Positions 50,243 through 59,391 of a stretch of DNA of 64,000 bases are shown here, piece after piece. The stretch's first letter is position 1; the number at the start of each line of letters is the position of its first letter. A program made the translations under genes and the position numbers. Under the pieces are notes generated by a model, which was not told the DNA's origin, did no database searches, and saw only the letters and a list, made by a program, of their open reading frames with translations. The stretch covers positions 40,416 through 104,415 of the forward strand of contig SZOX01000008.1 in the NCBI GenBank assembly GCA_030263385.1, given 5' to 3'. This DNA is from Zeimonas sp003577305 (GTDB lineage: Bacteria > Pseudomonadota > Gammaproteobacteria > Burkholderiales > Burkholderiaceae_E).

Positions 50243-50440
50243 TCAGGCTGCCGCGAGCGCACCGACGCCGCCGTCGAGCGCAGCGACGCGCTTCTCCAGG
50301 ACGTCCTCGGTGGGGATCGTGACGGCGACGGTGTTTCGCGGCGCATCGAAAGCTTTCGGTCGGGTCGGGTCGCCGAGGGGTCGAGTCGGTGGCGCACGGT
50401 CGGTGCGGCCGCGCAGTGCGCGGATTGCGCATTCTGACAC
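50243..50440 (-). pseudogene. possible remnant of a Cys/Met-metabolism PLP enzyme gene
   Basis: The minus-strand frame ends with AVTIPTEDVLEKRVAALDGGVGALAAA and a stop. The part DVLEKRVAALDGGVGALA resembles the N-terminal region of O-acetylhomoserine sulfhydrylases, which would continue for some 350 residues. The upstream part is not recognisable. A truncated remnant is the best explanation. Confidence 0.4.
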
Positions 50441-50446
50441 CGGCGC

Positions 50447-53400
50447 TCACCAGCCGCCGCCGGTCGCCTTGATCAGTGCCACCGTCGCGGCCAGCCGGCG
50501 GCCGCGCAAGTCGAGCAACGCGCGCTCGCCCTGCAGCGCCGCGGTCTGCGCGACGATCACGTTCAGGTACGAGACGGTGCCGGCCTTGTACTGCAGCGTC
50601 GCGATTTCGAGCGAAGTGCGCGCGGCGGCCAGCGCCTCGCGCTGCACGCGCTCCTGCTCGGCCAGCACCGACAGTGCGATCAGGTTGTCCTCCACCTCGC
50701 CGAGTGCGGCGAGCACCGCCTGCCGGTAGCCGGCGACCGTCGCGTCGTAAGCCGCCTCGGCCTGCGCGCTGGCCGCTGCGCGCGCGCCGCCGTCGAACAG
50801 CGCCGCGGCGAGCGACGGGCCCAGCGACCAGAAGCGGTTCGGCAGCGACAGCAGTTCGCCCAGCCGGTTCGATCGAAAGCCGCCGTCGGCCGACAGCGTG
50901 AGCGAAGGAAAGTACGCGGCGCGCGCCACGCCGACCTGCGCATTGGCGGCTTCGACGCGGCGTTCGGCCGCGGCCACGTCGGGGCGGCGCTCGAGCAGTT
51001 GCGATGGCACTCCGGCGGGCACCGTCGGCACCTGCACGGGAAGCGGCCGCTCCGCGAGCGCGAGCGCGGCCGGCGCGCGGCCGGTGAGCAGCGCGATCGC
51101 GTGCTCGAGTTGCGCCCGCGCGATGCCCGCTTCGAGCCGTTGCGCCTCGGCGCTTCTGAGCTGCAGTTCGGCCTGCGCCACGTCGGCGCGCGTGACCACC
51201 CCGGCGGCCAGCCGGTTGCGCGTGAGCCCGAGCGAGCGGCGGTACGACTCGACGGTTTCGCCGAGCAGCGCGCGCTGCGCGTCGGCGATGCGCAATTGAA
51301 GATAGCTCTGCGCGAGCTGCGCCTGCAGCGACAGCCGTGCGGCCGCGAGGTCGGCCTCACTCGCGTTCGCTGCCGCCTCGGCGGCGGTGACTGCGCTGCG
51401 CACGCGTCCCCAGAGGTCGAGCTCCCATCCGGCGGATGCGCCGACGCTGTAGGCGCTGGCGCTCGCCCCCGCCTGGTGGCTGCGGCTCGCGGCCGCGCCG
51501 CCCGAGACCGACGGATACAGGCTCGAGCGCGCGGCGTCGGTGGCGGCGCGCGCCTGCCGCAATTGCGCTTCGGCGCGACGCAGGTCCTGGTTGCCCGCGT
51601 CGAGCTCGGTCATCAGCGCATCGAGCTGCGCGTCGCCGAACACGCGCCACCAGGCGCCGCGCGGCAGCTCGGCCGGCCGCGCGGCCTGCCAGCCTTCGGG
51701 CGCCGGCTCCTTGTAGGCGCCGGGCAGCGTCACTTCCGGGCGCACCGGGGCGGGCGGATTCGCGCAGCCGGCCAGCAGCACGAGCAGCAGCGCGAGCGGC
51801 AGCGCGGCCGAGTGCGGCGGCACGCGCAGCCGGCGCGCGCGCGCGGCGAGGCGGTCGAGGTAGAGGTAGACCACAGGTGTCGTGTATAGCGTGAGCAGCT
51901 GGCTCAGCGCCAGCCCGCCGACGATCGTGATGCCGAGCGGCTGGCGCAGCTCGGCGCCGTTGCCGGTGCCCAGTGCGAGCGGCACCGCGCCCAGCATCGC
52001 CGCCATCGTCGTCATCAGGATCGGGCGCACGCGCAGCCGGCAGGCCCGGTGGATCGCCTCGCGCGGCGCCAGCCCCAGCTCGCGTTCGGCGGCGATCGCG
52101 AAGTCGATCATGATGATCGCGTTCTTCTTCACGATGCCGATCAGCAGCAGCACGCCGATCAGCGCGATGATGCTGAACTCGGCGCCGGTGGCCATCAGCG
52201 CGAGCAGCGCTCCGACGCCCGCCGAGGGCAGCGTCGACAGAATCGTGATCGGGTGCACCAGGCTCTCGTAGAGGATGCCGAGCACCAGGTAGACCGTGAT
52301 CAGCGCCGCGAGGATCAGCAACGGCTGGCTCTCGAGCGAGCGCTGGAACGCGCCCGCGGTGCCCGCGAAGCTGCCGTACAGGCTCGTGGGCACGCCCAGC
52401 CGGGCGACCGCGTCCTCGATCGCGGCGGTCGCCTCCGACAGCGAGACGCCGTCGGGCAGGCTGAACGAGATCGTCGAGGCGGCGAACTGACCCTGGTGGC
52501 TCACGCCCAGCGGCGCCGGCGTCGTGGTCCAGCTGGCGAACTGCGACAGCGGTACCGCGACGCCCGCCGCGTTGGGCACGCTGAAGCTGCGCAGGTCTTC
52601 GGGGCTGTCGCGGAATTCCGGACCCGCTTCGAGCACCACGTGGTACTGGTTCAGCGGTTGGTAGATCGTCGACACCTGGCGCTGCCCGTAGGCGTCGTTG
52701 AGCAGGCTCGTCACCAGCCGGGTCGGGATGCCGAGTCGCGCGGCCGCGTCGCGGTCGATCGTCAGCGACACCTGCCGGCCCTTGTCCTCCTGGTCGGTGT
52801 CGACGTCGGTGACCTGCGGCAGCCGGCTGAGCGCGTTGCGGATCCGCGGCTCCCAGGTGCGCAGCACCTCGAGATCGTCGGTGAGCAGCGTGTACTGGAA
52901 CTCCGAGCTGCTCTGGCGCCCGCCGATGCGGATCTCGCGCACCGGCACCATGAAGACGCGCGCACCTGGCACGCGCGAGGTGGCGGCGCGCAGCCGCGCG
53001 ACCACCTGTTCGGCGCTCTCCTTGCGCTTGCCGAGCGGCTCGAGCGTGACGAAGCCCCAGCCGCTGTTCACGCGCGAACCGCCGGTGAAAGCGGTGACGA
53101 TCGTGACCGCGGGATCGGCGCGCACGATCTCGATGAACTCGGCGAGCTTCTTCTGCATCGCCTGGAACGAGATGCTCTGGTCGCCGCGGATCGACATGAA
53201 CAGCCGCCCGGTGTCCTGCGCCGGAAAGAAGCCCTTGGGCACGATCGTGTAGAGCCAGACGTTGAGCGCGATCGTCGCCGCGAGCAGCCCCAGCATCAGC
53301 CAGCCGTGATCGAGCGCCCAGCCGACGCTGCGCGAGTAGCCGTCGACGATCTTCCCGAGCGTGCGTCGCGCCAGGCGCGCGAGCGCCCCTTCGGCAGGGC

Positions 53401-54940
53401 CAGGCGCGTCGCCGGCGCCTGCGGGGGCGTCACCCGGGCCGGCAGCGGAGCCGCCGTTGCCGCGAGCGCCGAGAAAACGCGCGCACAGCATCGGCGTGGT
53501 GGTGAGCGAGACCAGCAGCGAGATCAGGATCGCCACCGACAGCACCACCGCGAACTCGCGGAACAGCCGCCCGACCACGCCGCCCATCGCGAGGATCGGA
53601 ATGAACACCGCGATCAGCGACAGGCTGATCGCGACCACGGTGAAGCTCACCTCGCGCGCGCCGGCGATCGCCGCGGCCAGCGGCGGCTCGCCCGCTTCGC
53701 GGCGGCGCGCGATGTTCTCCAGCACCACGATCGCGTCGTCGACCACGAAGCCGGTGGCCACCGTGAGCGCCATCAGCGACAGGTTGTCCAGGCTGTAGCC
53801 GGCGAGGTACATCACGCCGAAAGTGCCCACCAGCGAGGCGGGCACCGCCACCGCGGGCACCAGCGTCGCAGTGGCGCTGCGCAGGAACAGGAACACCACC
53901 ATCACGACGAGCGCGACCGAGATCACCAGCGTGCGCTCGATCTCGCGCAGCGACGCGCGGATCGTCGGCGTGCGGTCGAGCACCACCTGCATGTCGATTG
54001 CCGCCGGCGCGAGCGCGCGCAGCGCCGGCATCAGCTCGTAGATGCGATCGACCGTCTGGATGATGTTCGCCCCGGGCTGCCGATAGACCACCAGCTGCAC
54101 CGACGGCTTGCCGTTGGTCGAGCCGGCGTTGCGCTCGTTCTCGACCGAATCGCGCACCTCGGCCACGTCGGACAGCCGCAGCGCCGCGCCGTTGCGGTAG
54201 CTCACCACCAGCGGCACGTAGTCGGCCACCTCGCGCGACTGGTCGTTGGCGCCCACCTGCCAGTGGCGCGTCCCGTCGGACACCGAACCCTTCGGACGGT
54301 TGGCATTGGCCCCGGCGATCGCCAGCCGCACCTGCTCCAGGCCGACGCCGTAGCGGTCGAGCTGCAGCGGGTTGACCTGCACCCGCACCGCCGGCAGCGA
54401 GCTGCCGCCGATCGTGACCTGGCCCACGCCGCGCACCTGTGCGAGCTTCTGCGCGAGCACCGTGGCCGCGACGTCGTACATCTGCCCGCGCGTCATCGAC
54501 GCCGAGGTGAGCGCGATCATGAACACCGGCGTGTCGGCCGGGTTCACCTTGCGATAGGTGGGGTTGCGCACCAGCGCGCTGGGCAGCGAGCTGCGCGCCG
54601 CGTTGATCGCCGCCTGCACGTCGTTGGCCGCGCTCTCGATCGAGCGGTCGAGATCGAACTGCAGCACCACGCGCGTCTGGCCGAGCGAGCTGTTCGAGGT
54701 CATCTCGGTGACGCCGGCGATGCGCCCGAGCGCGCGCTCGAGTGGCGTGGCCACGGTGGCCGCCATGATCTCGGGGCTCGCGCCCGGCAGCGACGCCGAC
54801 ACCGAGATCGTCGGGTACTCGATCTGCGGCAGCGGCGCCACCGGCAGCAGCCGCAGTGCGGCCAGCCCCGAGAGCACGATGCCCAGCGTGATCAGCGTGG
54901 TCGCCACCGGCCGGCGGATGAACACCTCGGAGAAGTTCAT
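50447..54940 (-). CDS. mdtC: MdtC-like RND efflux permease fused in frame to an OprM/NodT-type outer-membrane channel
   Basis: One frame of 1497 codons. Residues 1-1035 are a heavy-metal/multidrug RND pump (HAE1 type): MNFSEVFIRRPVATTLITLG start, VATGFVVDDAIVVLENIA near 400 with the proton-relay Asp pair, FFPAQDTGRLFMSIRGDQS near 550 and KKNAIIMIDFAIAAE near 925. With no stop the frame goes through RLRVPPHSAALPLALLLVLL to AGCANPPAPV, a lipobox, and then a complete OprM/NodT channel (residues 1040-1497, two efflux repeats rich in ALLGETVESYRRSLGLTRNR-type helices). A GTG at 51823 could start the channel alone (458 residues). It is translationally coupled to the MdtB-like gene by a 4-bp overlap. 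Confidence 0.88.
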   Translation of the reverse strand: MNFSEVFIRRPVATTLITLGIVLSGLAALRLLPVAPLPQIEYPTISVSASLPGASPEIMAATVATPLERALGRIAGVTEMTSNSSLGQTRVVLQFDLDRSIESAANDVQAAINAARSSLPSALVRNPTYRKVNPADTPVFMIALTSASMTRGQMYDVAATVLAQKLAQVRGVGQVTIGGSSLPAVRVQVNPLQLDRYGVGLEQVRLAIAGANANRPKGSVSDGTRHWQVGANDQSREVADYVPLVVSYRNGAALRLSDVAEVRDSVENERNAGSTNGKPSVQLVVYRQPGANIIQTVDRIYELMPALRALAPAAIDMQVVLDRTPTIRASLREIERTLVISVALVVMVVFLFLRSATATLVPAVAVPASLVGTFGVMYLAGYSLDNLSLMALTVATGFVVDDAIVVLENIARRREAGEPPLAAAIAGAREVSFTVVAISLSLIAVFIPILAMGGVVGRLFREFAVVLSVAILISLLVSLTTTPMLCARFLGARGNGGSAAGPGDAPAGAGDAPGPAEGALARLARRTLGKIVDGYSRSVGWALDHGWLMLGLLAATIALNVWLYTIVPKGFFPAQDTGRLFMSIRGDQSISFQAMQKKLAEFIEIVRADPAVTIVTAFTGGSRVNSGWGFVTLEPLGKRKESAEQVVARLRAATSRVPGARVFMVPVREIRIGGRQSSSEFQYTLLTDDLEVLRTWEPRIRNALSRLPQVTDVDTDQEDKGRQVSLTIDRDAAARLGIPTRLVTSLLNDAYGQRQVSTIYQPLNQYHVVLEAGPEFRDSPEDLRSFSVPNAAGVAVPLSQFASWTTTPAPLGVSHQGQFAASTISFSLPDGVSLSEATAAIEDAVARLGVPTSLYGSFAGTAGAFQRSLESQPLLILAALITVYLVLGILYESLVHPITILSTLPSAGVGALLALMATGAEFSIIALIGVLLLIGIVKKNAIIMIDFAIAAERELGLAPREAIHRACRLRVRPILMTTMAAMLGAVPLALGTGNGAELRQPLGITIVGGLALSQLLTLYTTPVVYLYLDRLAARARRLRVPPHSAALPLALLLVLLAGCANPPAPVRPEVTLPGAYKEPAPEGWQAARPAELPRGAWWRVFGDAQLDALMTELDAGNQDLRRAEAQLRQARAATDAARSSLYPSVSGGAAASRSHQAGASASAYSVGASAGWELDLWGRVRSAVTAAEAAANASEADLAAARLSLQAQLAQSYLQLRIADAQRALLGETVESYRRSLGLTRNRLAAGVVTRADVAQAELQLRSAEAQRLEAGIARAQLEHAIALLTGRAPAALALAERPLPVQVPTVPAGVPSQLLERRPDVAAAERRVEAANAQVGVARAAYFPSLTLSADGGFRSNRLGELLSLPNRFWSLGPSLAAALFDGGARAAASAQAEAAYDATVAGYRQAVLAALGEVEDNLIALSVLAEQERVQREALAAARTSLEIATLQYKAGTVSYLNVIVAQTAALQGERALLDLRGRRLAATVALIKATGGGW

Positions 54941-57900
54941 CGGGCCACCCCCGCCGGCGGGCCTTCGTCGACCCTCGCGCGCCTGCGCGCCAGCCGATCG
55001 AACGCCAGATAGACCACCGGCGTCGTGAACAGCGTGAGCACCTGGCTCACCAGCAGGCCCCCCACCATCGTCAGGCCGAGCGGGTGGCGCAGCTCGGAGC
55101 CCACGCCGGTGCCCAGCATCAGCGGCAGCGCGCTCAGCAGCGCGGCCATCGTGGTCATCAGGATCGGCCGGAAGCGCAGCAGGCAGGCCTGGCGGATCGC
55201 CTCGCGCGGCGGCTTGCCCTCGTTGCGCTCGGCGTCGAGCGCGAAGTCGATCATCATGATCGCGTTCTTCTTCACGATGCCGATCAGCAGCACGATGCCG
55301 ATCACCGCCACGATGCCCAGGTCGGTTCCGGCCAGCATCAGCGCGAGCAGCGCCCCGACGCCGGCCGAGGGCAGCGTCGACAGGATCGTGACCGGGTGGA
55401 TGTAGCTCTCGTAGAGCACGCCGAGCACGATGTACATCGTGACCAGCGCGGCCAGGATCAGCCACAGCGTGCTGGCGAGCGAGGCCTGGAACGCCAGCGC
55501 GGCGCCCTGGAAGCGCGTCTGGATGCCGGCGGGCAGGCCGAGTTCGCGCTCGGCCGCGTGAATCGCGTCGACCGCCTCGCCGAGCGAGGCGCCGGGCGCG
55601 AGGTTGAACGAGATCGTGGCCGCCGGGAACTGGCCGAGGTGGTTGACGACCAGCGCGGTCGGCCGCTCGACGACGCGCGCGATGCTCGAGAGCGGCACCA
55701 GCTGGCCCGTGCTCGCGCTCACGTGGATCGCCTCGAGCGAGCTCGGGCTCGCCTGGAACTGCGGTGCCACTTCGAGCACCACGCGATACTGGTTGGCCTG
55801 CGTGAAGATCGTCGAGACCTGGCGCTGGCCGAACGCGCTGTACAGCGCATTGTCGATCGCGCTCATCGACAGCCCTAGCCGGCCGGCGGCGTCGCGGTCG
55901 ATCTCGAGCCAGGCCTGCAGGCCGCGGTCCTGCAGATCGCTGGCCACGTCGGCCAGCGCGGGAATCGCCCGCATCCGCTCGACCATCCGCGGCACCCACA
56001 GCGCGAGCCGTTCGGGGTCGGCATCCTCCAGGCTGAACTGGTACTGGGTACGGCTGATCCGGTCCTCGACCGTGAGGTCCTGAACCGGCTGCATGTACAG
56101 CGTGATGCCGGGCAGCTGCGCGAGCCGCGGCTGCAGCCGGCGGATGACGGCCGACGCGTCGGCGTCGCGCGCGGCGCGCGGCTTCAGGTTCACCAGCATC
56201 CGGCCGGTGTTCAGCGTCGGGTTCACGCCGTCCACGCCGATGAACGAGCTCAGGCTCTCGACCGCGGGGTCTTTCAGGATCTCGCGCGCCAGCGCCTGCT
56301 GGCGCTCGGCCATCGCGGCGAACGAGATCGACTGCCCGGCCTCCGAGATGCCCTGGATCACGCCGGTGTCCTGCACCGGGAAGAAACCCTTGGGCACGAA
56401 GACGTAGAGCGCCACGGTGAGCGCGAGCGTGAGCACCGCGACCGCGATCGTCGCCGGCTGGTGGTCGAGCACCTTGTCGAGCAGGCGCCCGTAGGCCGCG
56501 ATCAGGCGCTCGAAGGCCGCGCCGCTGGCGCGCTGCCAGCGCGCCTCGCGCTCGGGCGGCACGTGGCGCAGCAGCCGTGCGCACATCATCGGCGTGAGCG
56601 TGAGCGAGACCACCGCCGAGATCAGGATCGCCACCGCCAGCGTGATCGCGAATTCGCGAAACAGCCGCCCGACCACGTCGGCCATGAACAGCAGCGGAAT
56701 CAGCACCGCGATCAGCGACACGGTGAGCGAGACGATCGTGAAGGCGATCTGCTTCGAGCCCTTCAGCGCGGCCTCGAGCGGCGACTCGCCGCGTTCGAGA
56801 TGGCGCGCGATGTTCTCGATCATCACGATCGCGTCGTCGACCACGAAGCCGGTGGCGATGGTGAGCGCCATCAGCGTGAGGTTGTTCAGCGAGAAACCCG
56901 CGAGCAGCATCACGCCGAAGGTGCCCACCAGCGACAGCGGCACCGCGACGCTCGGAATCACCGTGGCCGACAGGTTGCGCAGGAACAGGAAGATCACCAT
57001 CACCACCAGCGCGACCGCGAGCACCAGTTCGCGCTGCACGTCGCGCACCGACGCGCGGATCGTCGTGGTGCGGTCGGTGAGCAGCGTGAGCTCCACCGCG
57101 CCCGGCAGCGAGGCGCGCAGCGTCGGCAGCAGCGCCTTGACCCGGTCGACCACTTCGATCACGTTCGATCCCGGCTGGCGCTGGATGTTCAGCACGATCG
57201 CCGGTGCTTCGTTGGCCCAGGCGGCGAGCCGGTCGTTCTCGGCGCCCTCCGAGATCTGCGCGACGTCGGCCAGGCGCAGCGGAGCGCCGCCGCGATACGC
57301 GAGGATCAGGTCGCGATAGCCCGAGACCGCGCGGATCTGGTCGTTGGCGTCGATCGTGGCCGCCCGGGTCGGCCCGTCGAAGCTGCCCTTGGCCTGGTTC
57401 GCGTTGGCGTTGCCGATCGCGGTGCGCACCTCCTCGATGCCGAGTCCGGCTGCGGCGAGCGCCATCGGATCGACCCGCACCCGCACTGCCGGGCGCTGCC
57501 CGCCGGCGATCGAGACCAGTCCGACGCCGGGCAGCTGCGCGATCTTCTGCGCCACGCGCGTCTCGACCAGGTCGCGCACCCGCGGCAGCGGGATCGTGCG
57601 CGAGCTCACGCCGATCGTGAGCACCGGCGCGTCGGCCGGATTGACCTTGCTGTAGATCGGCGGCGCCGGCAGGTCGTCGGGCAGCATCGTGCCGGCCGCG
57701 TTGATCGCCGCCTGCACCTGCTGCTCGGCCACGTCCAGCGGCAGCGTGAGCTCGAACTGCAGCGTGATCACCGAGGCGCCGCCCGAGCTGGCCGACGACA
57801 TCTGCTTCAGGCCCGGCATCTGGCCGAACTGGCGCTCGAGCGGCGCGGTGACCGACGAGGTCATCACGTCGGGGCTCGCGCCCGGAAAGAGCGTCGTGAC

Positions 57901-58038
57901 CTGGATCGTCGGGTAATCGACCTCGGGCAGCGCCGACAGCGGCAGCAGCCGGTAGCCGACCAGCCCGGCGAGCAGGATCGCCACCATCAGCAGCGAGGTC
58001 GCCACCGGCCGCAGGATGAACAGGCGCGACGGGTTCAT
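54937..58038 (-). CDS. mdtB: MdtB-like RND multidrug efflux permease
   Basis: Inner-membrane RND pump subunit of 1033 residues, HAE1 family, MdtB type. It begins MNPSRLFILRPVATSLLMVA; LTIATGFVVDDAIVMIENIA near 395 carries the conserved Asp pair in TM4; PKGFFPVQDTGVIQGISEAG near 545 and KKNAIMMIDFALDAERNEG near 920 follow. The twelve-helix two-repeat structure is complete. In E. coli MdtB and MdtC form one heterotrimer; here the second subunit is the fused gene that follows with a 4-bp overlap. The adaptor gene is upstream. Confidence 0.93.
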   Translation of the reverse strand: MNPSRLFILRPVATSLLMVAILLAGLVGYRLLPLSALPEVDYPTIQVTTLFPGASPDVMTSSVTAPLERQFGQMPGLKQMSSASSGGASVITLQFELTLPLDVAEQQVQAAINAAGTMLPDDLPAPPIYSKVNPADAPVLTIGVSSRTIPLPRVRDLVETRVAQKIAQLPGVGLVSIAGGQRPAVRVRVDPMALAAAGLGIEEVRTAIGNANANQAKGSFDGPTRAATIDANDQIRAVSGYRDLILAYRGGAPLRLADVAQISEGAENDRLAAWANEAPAIVLNIQRQPGSNVIEVVDRVKALLPTLRASLPGAVELTLLTDRTTTIRASVRDVQRELVLAVALVVMVIFLFLRNLSATVIPSVAVPLSLVGTFGVMLLAGFSLNNLTLMALTIATGFVVDDAIVMIENIARHLERGESPLEAALKGSKQIAFTIVSLTVSLIAVLIPLLFMADVVGRLFREFAITLAVAILISAVVSLTLTPMMCARLLRHVPPEREARWQRASGAAFERLIAAYGRLLDKVLDHQPATIAVAVLTLALTVALYVFVPKGFFPVQDTGVIQGISEAGQSISFAAMAERQQALAREILKDPAVESLSSFIGVDGVNPTLNTGRMLVNLKPRAARDADASAVIRRLQPRLAQLPGITLYMQPVQDLTVEDRISRTQYQFSLEDADPERLALWVPRMVERMRAIPALADVASDLQDRGLQAWLEIDRDAAGRLGLSMSAIDNALYSAFGQRQVSTIFTQANQYRVVLEVAPQFQASPSSLEAIHVSASTGQLVPLSSIARVVERPTALVVNHLGQFPAATISFNLAPGASLGEAVDAIHAAERELGLPAGIQTRFQGAALAFQASLASTLWLILAALVTMYIVLGVLYESYIHPVTILSTLPSAGVGALLALMLAGTDLGIVAVIGIVLLIGIVKKNAIMMIDFALDAERNEGKPPREAIRQACLLRFRPILMTTMAALLSALPLMLGTGVGSELRHPLGLTMVGGLLVSQVLTLFTTPVVYLAFDRLARRRARVDEGPPAGVAR

Positions 58039-58093
58039 CGGGCGCGTTCTCGTGCTGGGGCGATCGTGCCGCGGGCCCGGGCGGCTTGCGCGG

Positions 58094-59353
58094 CTACCGC
58101 GGGCGCCGGCGCTGTGCGGGGGGCCGCGCCGCCGGCTGCGCGCCGGCCTGCGCGGCCTCGGCCTTGTCGATCGCCTCCACCCGTGCGCCGTCGCGCAGGT
58201 TGTCGACGCCGTCGATCACCACGCGGTCGCCGGGCGCGAGGCCGCGCACGACGACGATGCGTTCGCCGTCGACCGGCCCGGTCTCGATGCGGCGCAGCGC
58301 CACCGTGCCGTCGGGTTGCAGCAGGTAGACGTAGGTGCCCGGTGCGCCCCGTTGCACCGCGGCGGTGGGCACCACCGTGGCGCCCGCGAGCAGGTCGATT
58401 CGCAGCCGCGCGTTGACGAACTGGTTCGGGAACAGCGCGCCGTCGGCATTGGCGAACTCCGCCTTCATCTTCAGCGTGCCGGTGGCGAGATCGATCTGGT
58501 TGTCGAGCGTGGTGAGGCGACCGCTGGCCAGCACCTGGCGCTGGTCGCGGTCGAGCGCCTGCACCGTCATCGGCTTGCCTTCGCGGTAGCGCGCGAGCAC
58601 CGGCGCGAGGTCTTTTTCGGGCAGCGCGAACGTGACGCCGATCGGCTGCACCTGCGTGATCGTGACCAGGCCGTTCGCGTCGCCGGCGCGCACCAGGTTG
58701 CCGGGATCGACCAGGCGCAGGCCCAGCCGGCCCGAGAACGGCGCGGTGATGCGCGCATATGCGAGTTGCAGCCGCGCGTTGTCGACCTGGCCCTGGTCGG
58801 TCTTGACCGCGCCTTCGTACTGGCGCACCAGCGCCTGCTGCGTGTCGAGCTGCTGCGCGCTCGCGGCGTCCTGCGCCACCAGCGTGCGGTAGCGCTCGAG
58901 ATCGAGCCGCGCGTTCTCCAGCAGCGCGCGGTCGCGTGCGAGCTGCCCCTGCGCCTGCTCGAGCTGCACCTGGAAGGGCCGCGGGTCGATCTCGGCCAGC
59001 ACCTCGCCGGCCTTCACCGTCTGCCCTTCGCGGAAGTTTACCCGCAACAGCTGGCCGTCGACGCGCGAGCGCACCGTGACCGTGCGCAGCGAAGTGACCG
59101 TGCCCAGCGCATCGAGCACCACCGGCACGTCGGCGCGCGCCGCTGCGGCGACGGTGACCGGGATGGCGCGCTCGCCGCCACTGCCGCGTGCGCCGTCCGC
59201 GGTGACCGGTCGCCGGACGAAGTCGATCGCCCAGTATCCGCCGGCCGCGAGGGCGACGAACAGCAGCCAGAACCAGGGGCGCCGCAGCAGCCCCCGCCCG
59301 GCGCGCGCCGGGGCGTTGGTCGTGCGCTCGGCGTCGTCGCGGGAGTCGTGCAT
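58094..59353 (-). CDS. mdtA: MdtA-like periplasmic adaptor (membrane fusion protein)
   Basis: A 419-residue RND adaptor. An N-terminal transmembrane anchor (WFWLLFVALAAGGYWAIDFV near 27) is followed by the lipoyl half GQLLRVNFREGQTVKAGEVL, the coiled-coil hairpin (RDRALLENARLDLERYRTLV and ASAQQLDTQQALVRQYEGAV), and the beta barrel ARITAPFSGRLGLRLVDPGN. The end is Pro/Arg-rich. The start at 59353 is divergent from the ligase gene. It opens the three-gene mdtABC-like operon, linking pump and channel. Confidence 0.92.
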   Translation of the reverse strand: MHDSRDDAERTTNAPARAGRGLLRRPWFWLLFVALAAGGYWAIDFVRRPVTADGARGSGGERAIPVTVAAAARADVPVVLDALGTVTSLRTVTVRSRVDGQLLRVNFREGQTVKAGEVLAEIDPRPFQVQLEQAQGQLARDRALLENARLDLERYRTLVAQDAASAQQLDTQQALVRQYEGAVKTDQGQVDNARLQLAYARITAPFSGRLGLRLVDPGNLVRAGDANGLVTITQVQPIGVTFALPEKDLAPVLARYREGKPMTVQALDRDQRQVLASGRLTTLDNQIDLATGTLKMKAEFANADGALFPNQFVNARLRIDLLAGATVVPTAAVQRGAPGTYVYLLQPDGTVALRRIETGPVDGERIVVVRGLAPGDRVVIDGVDNLRDGARVEAIDKAEAAQAGAQPAARPPAQRRRPR

Positions 59354-59391
59354 GGCAGAATCAATGGTACCGGCTCGCACGGGAGATGACG

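Noticed and set aside
52049..58416. Several plus-strand frames of 600-980 codons over the RND genes
   Set aside because: They are antisense shadows with low-complexity His/Arg/Asp/Gln composition; the minus-strand RND motifs are decisive.
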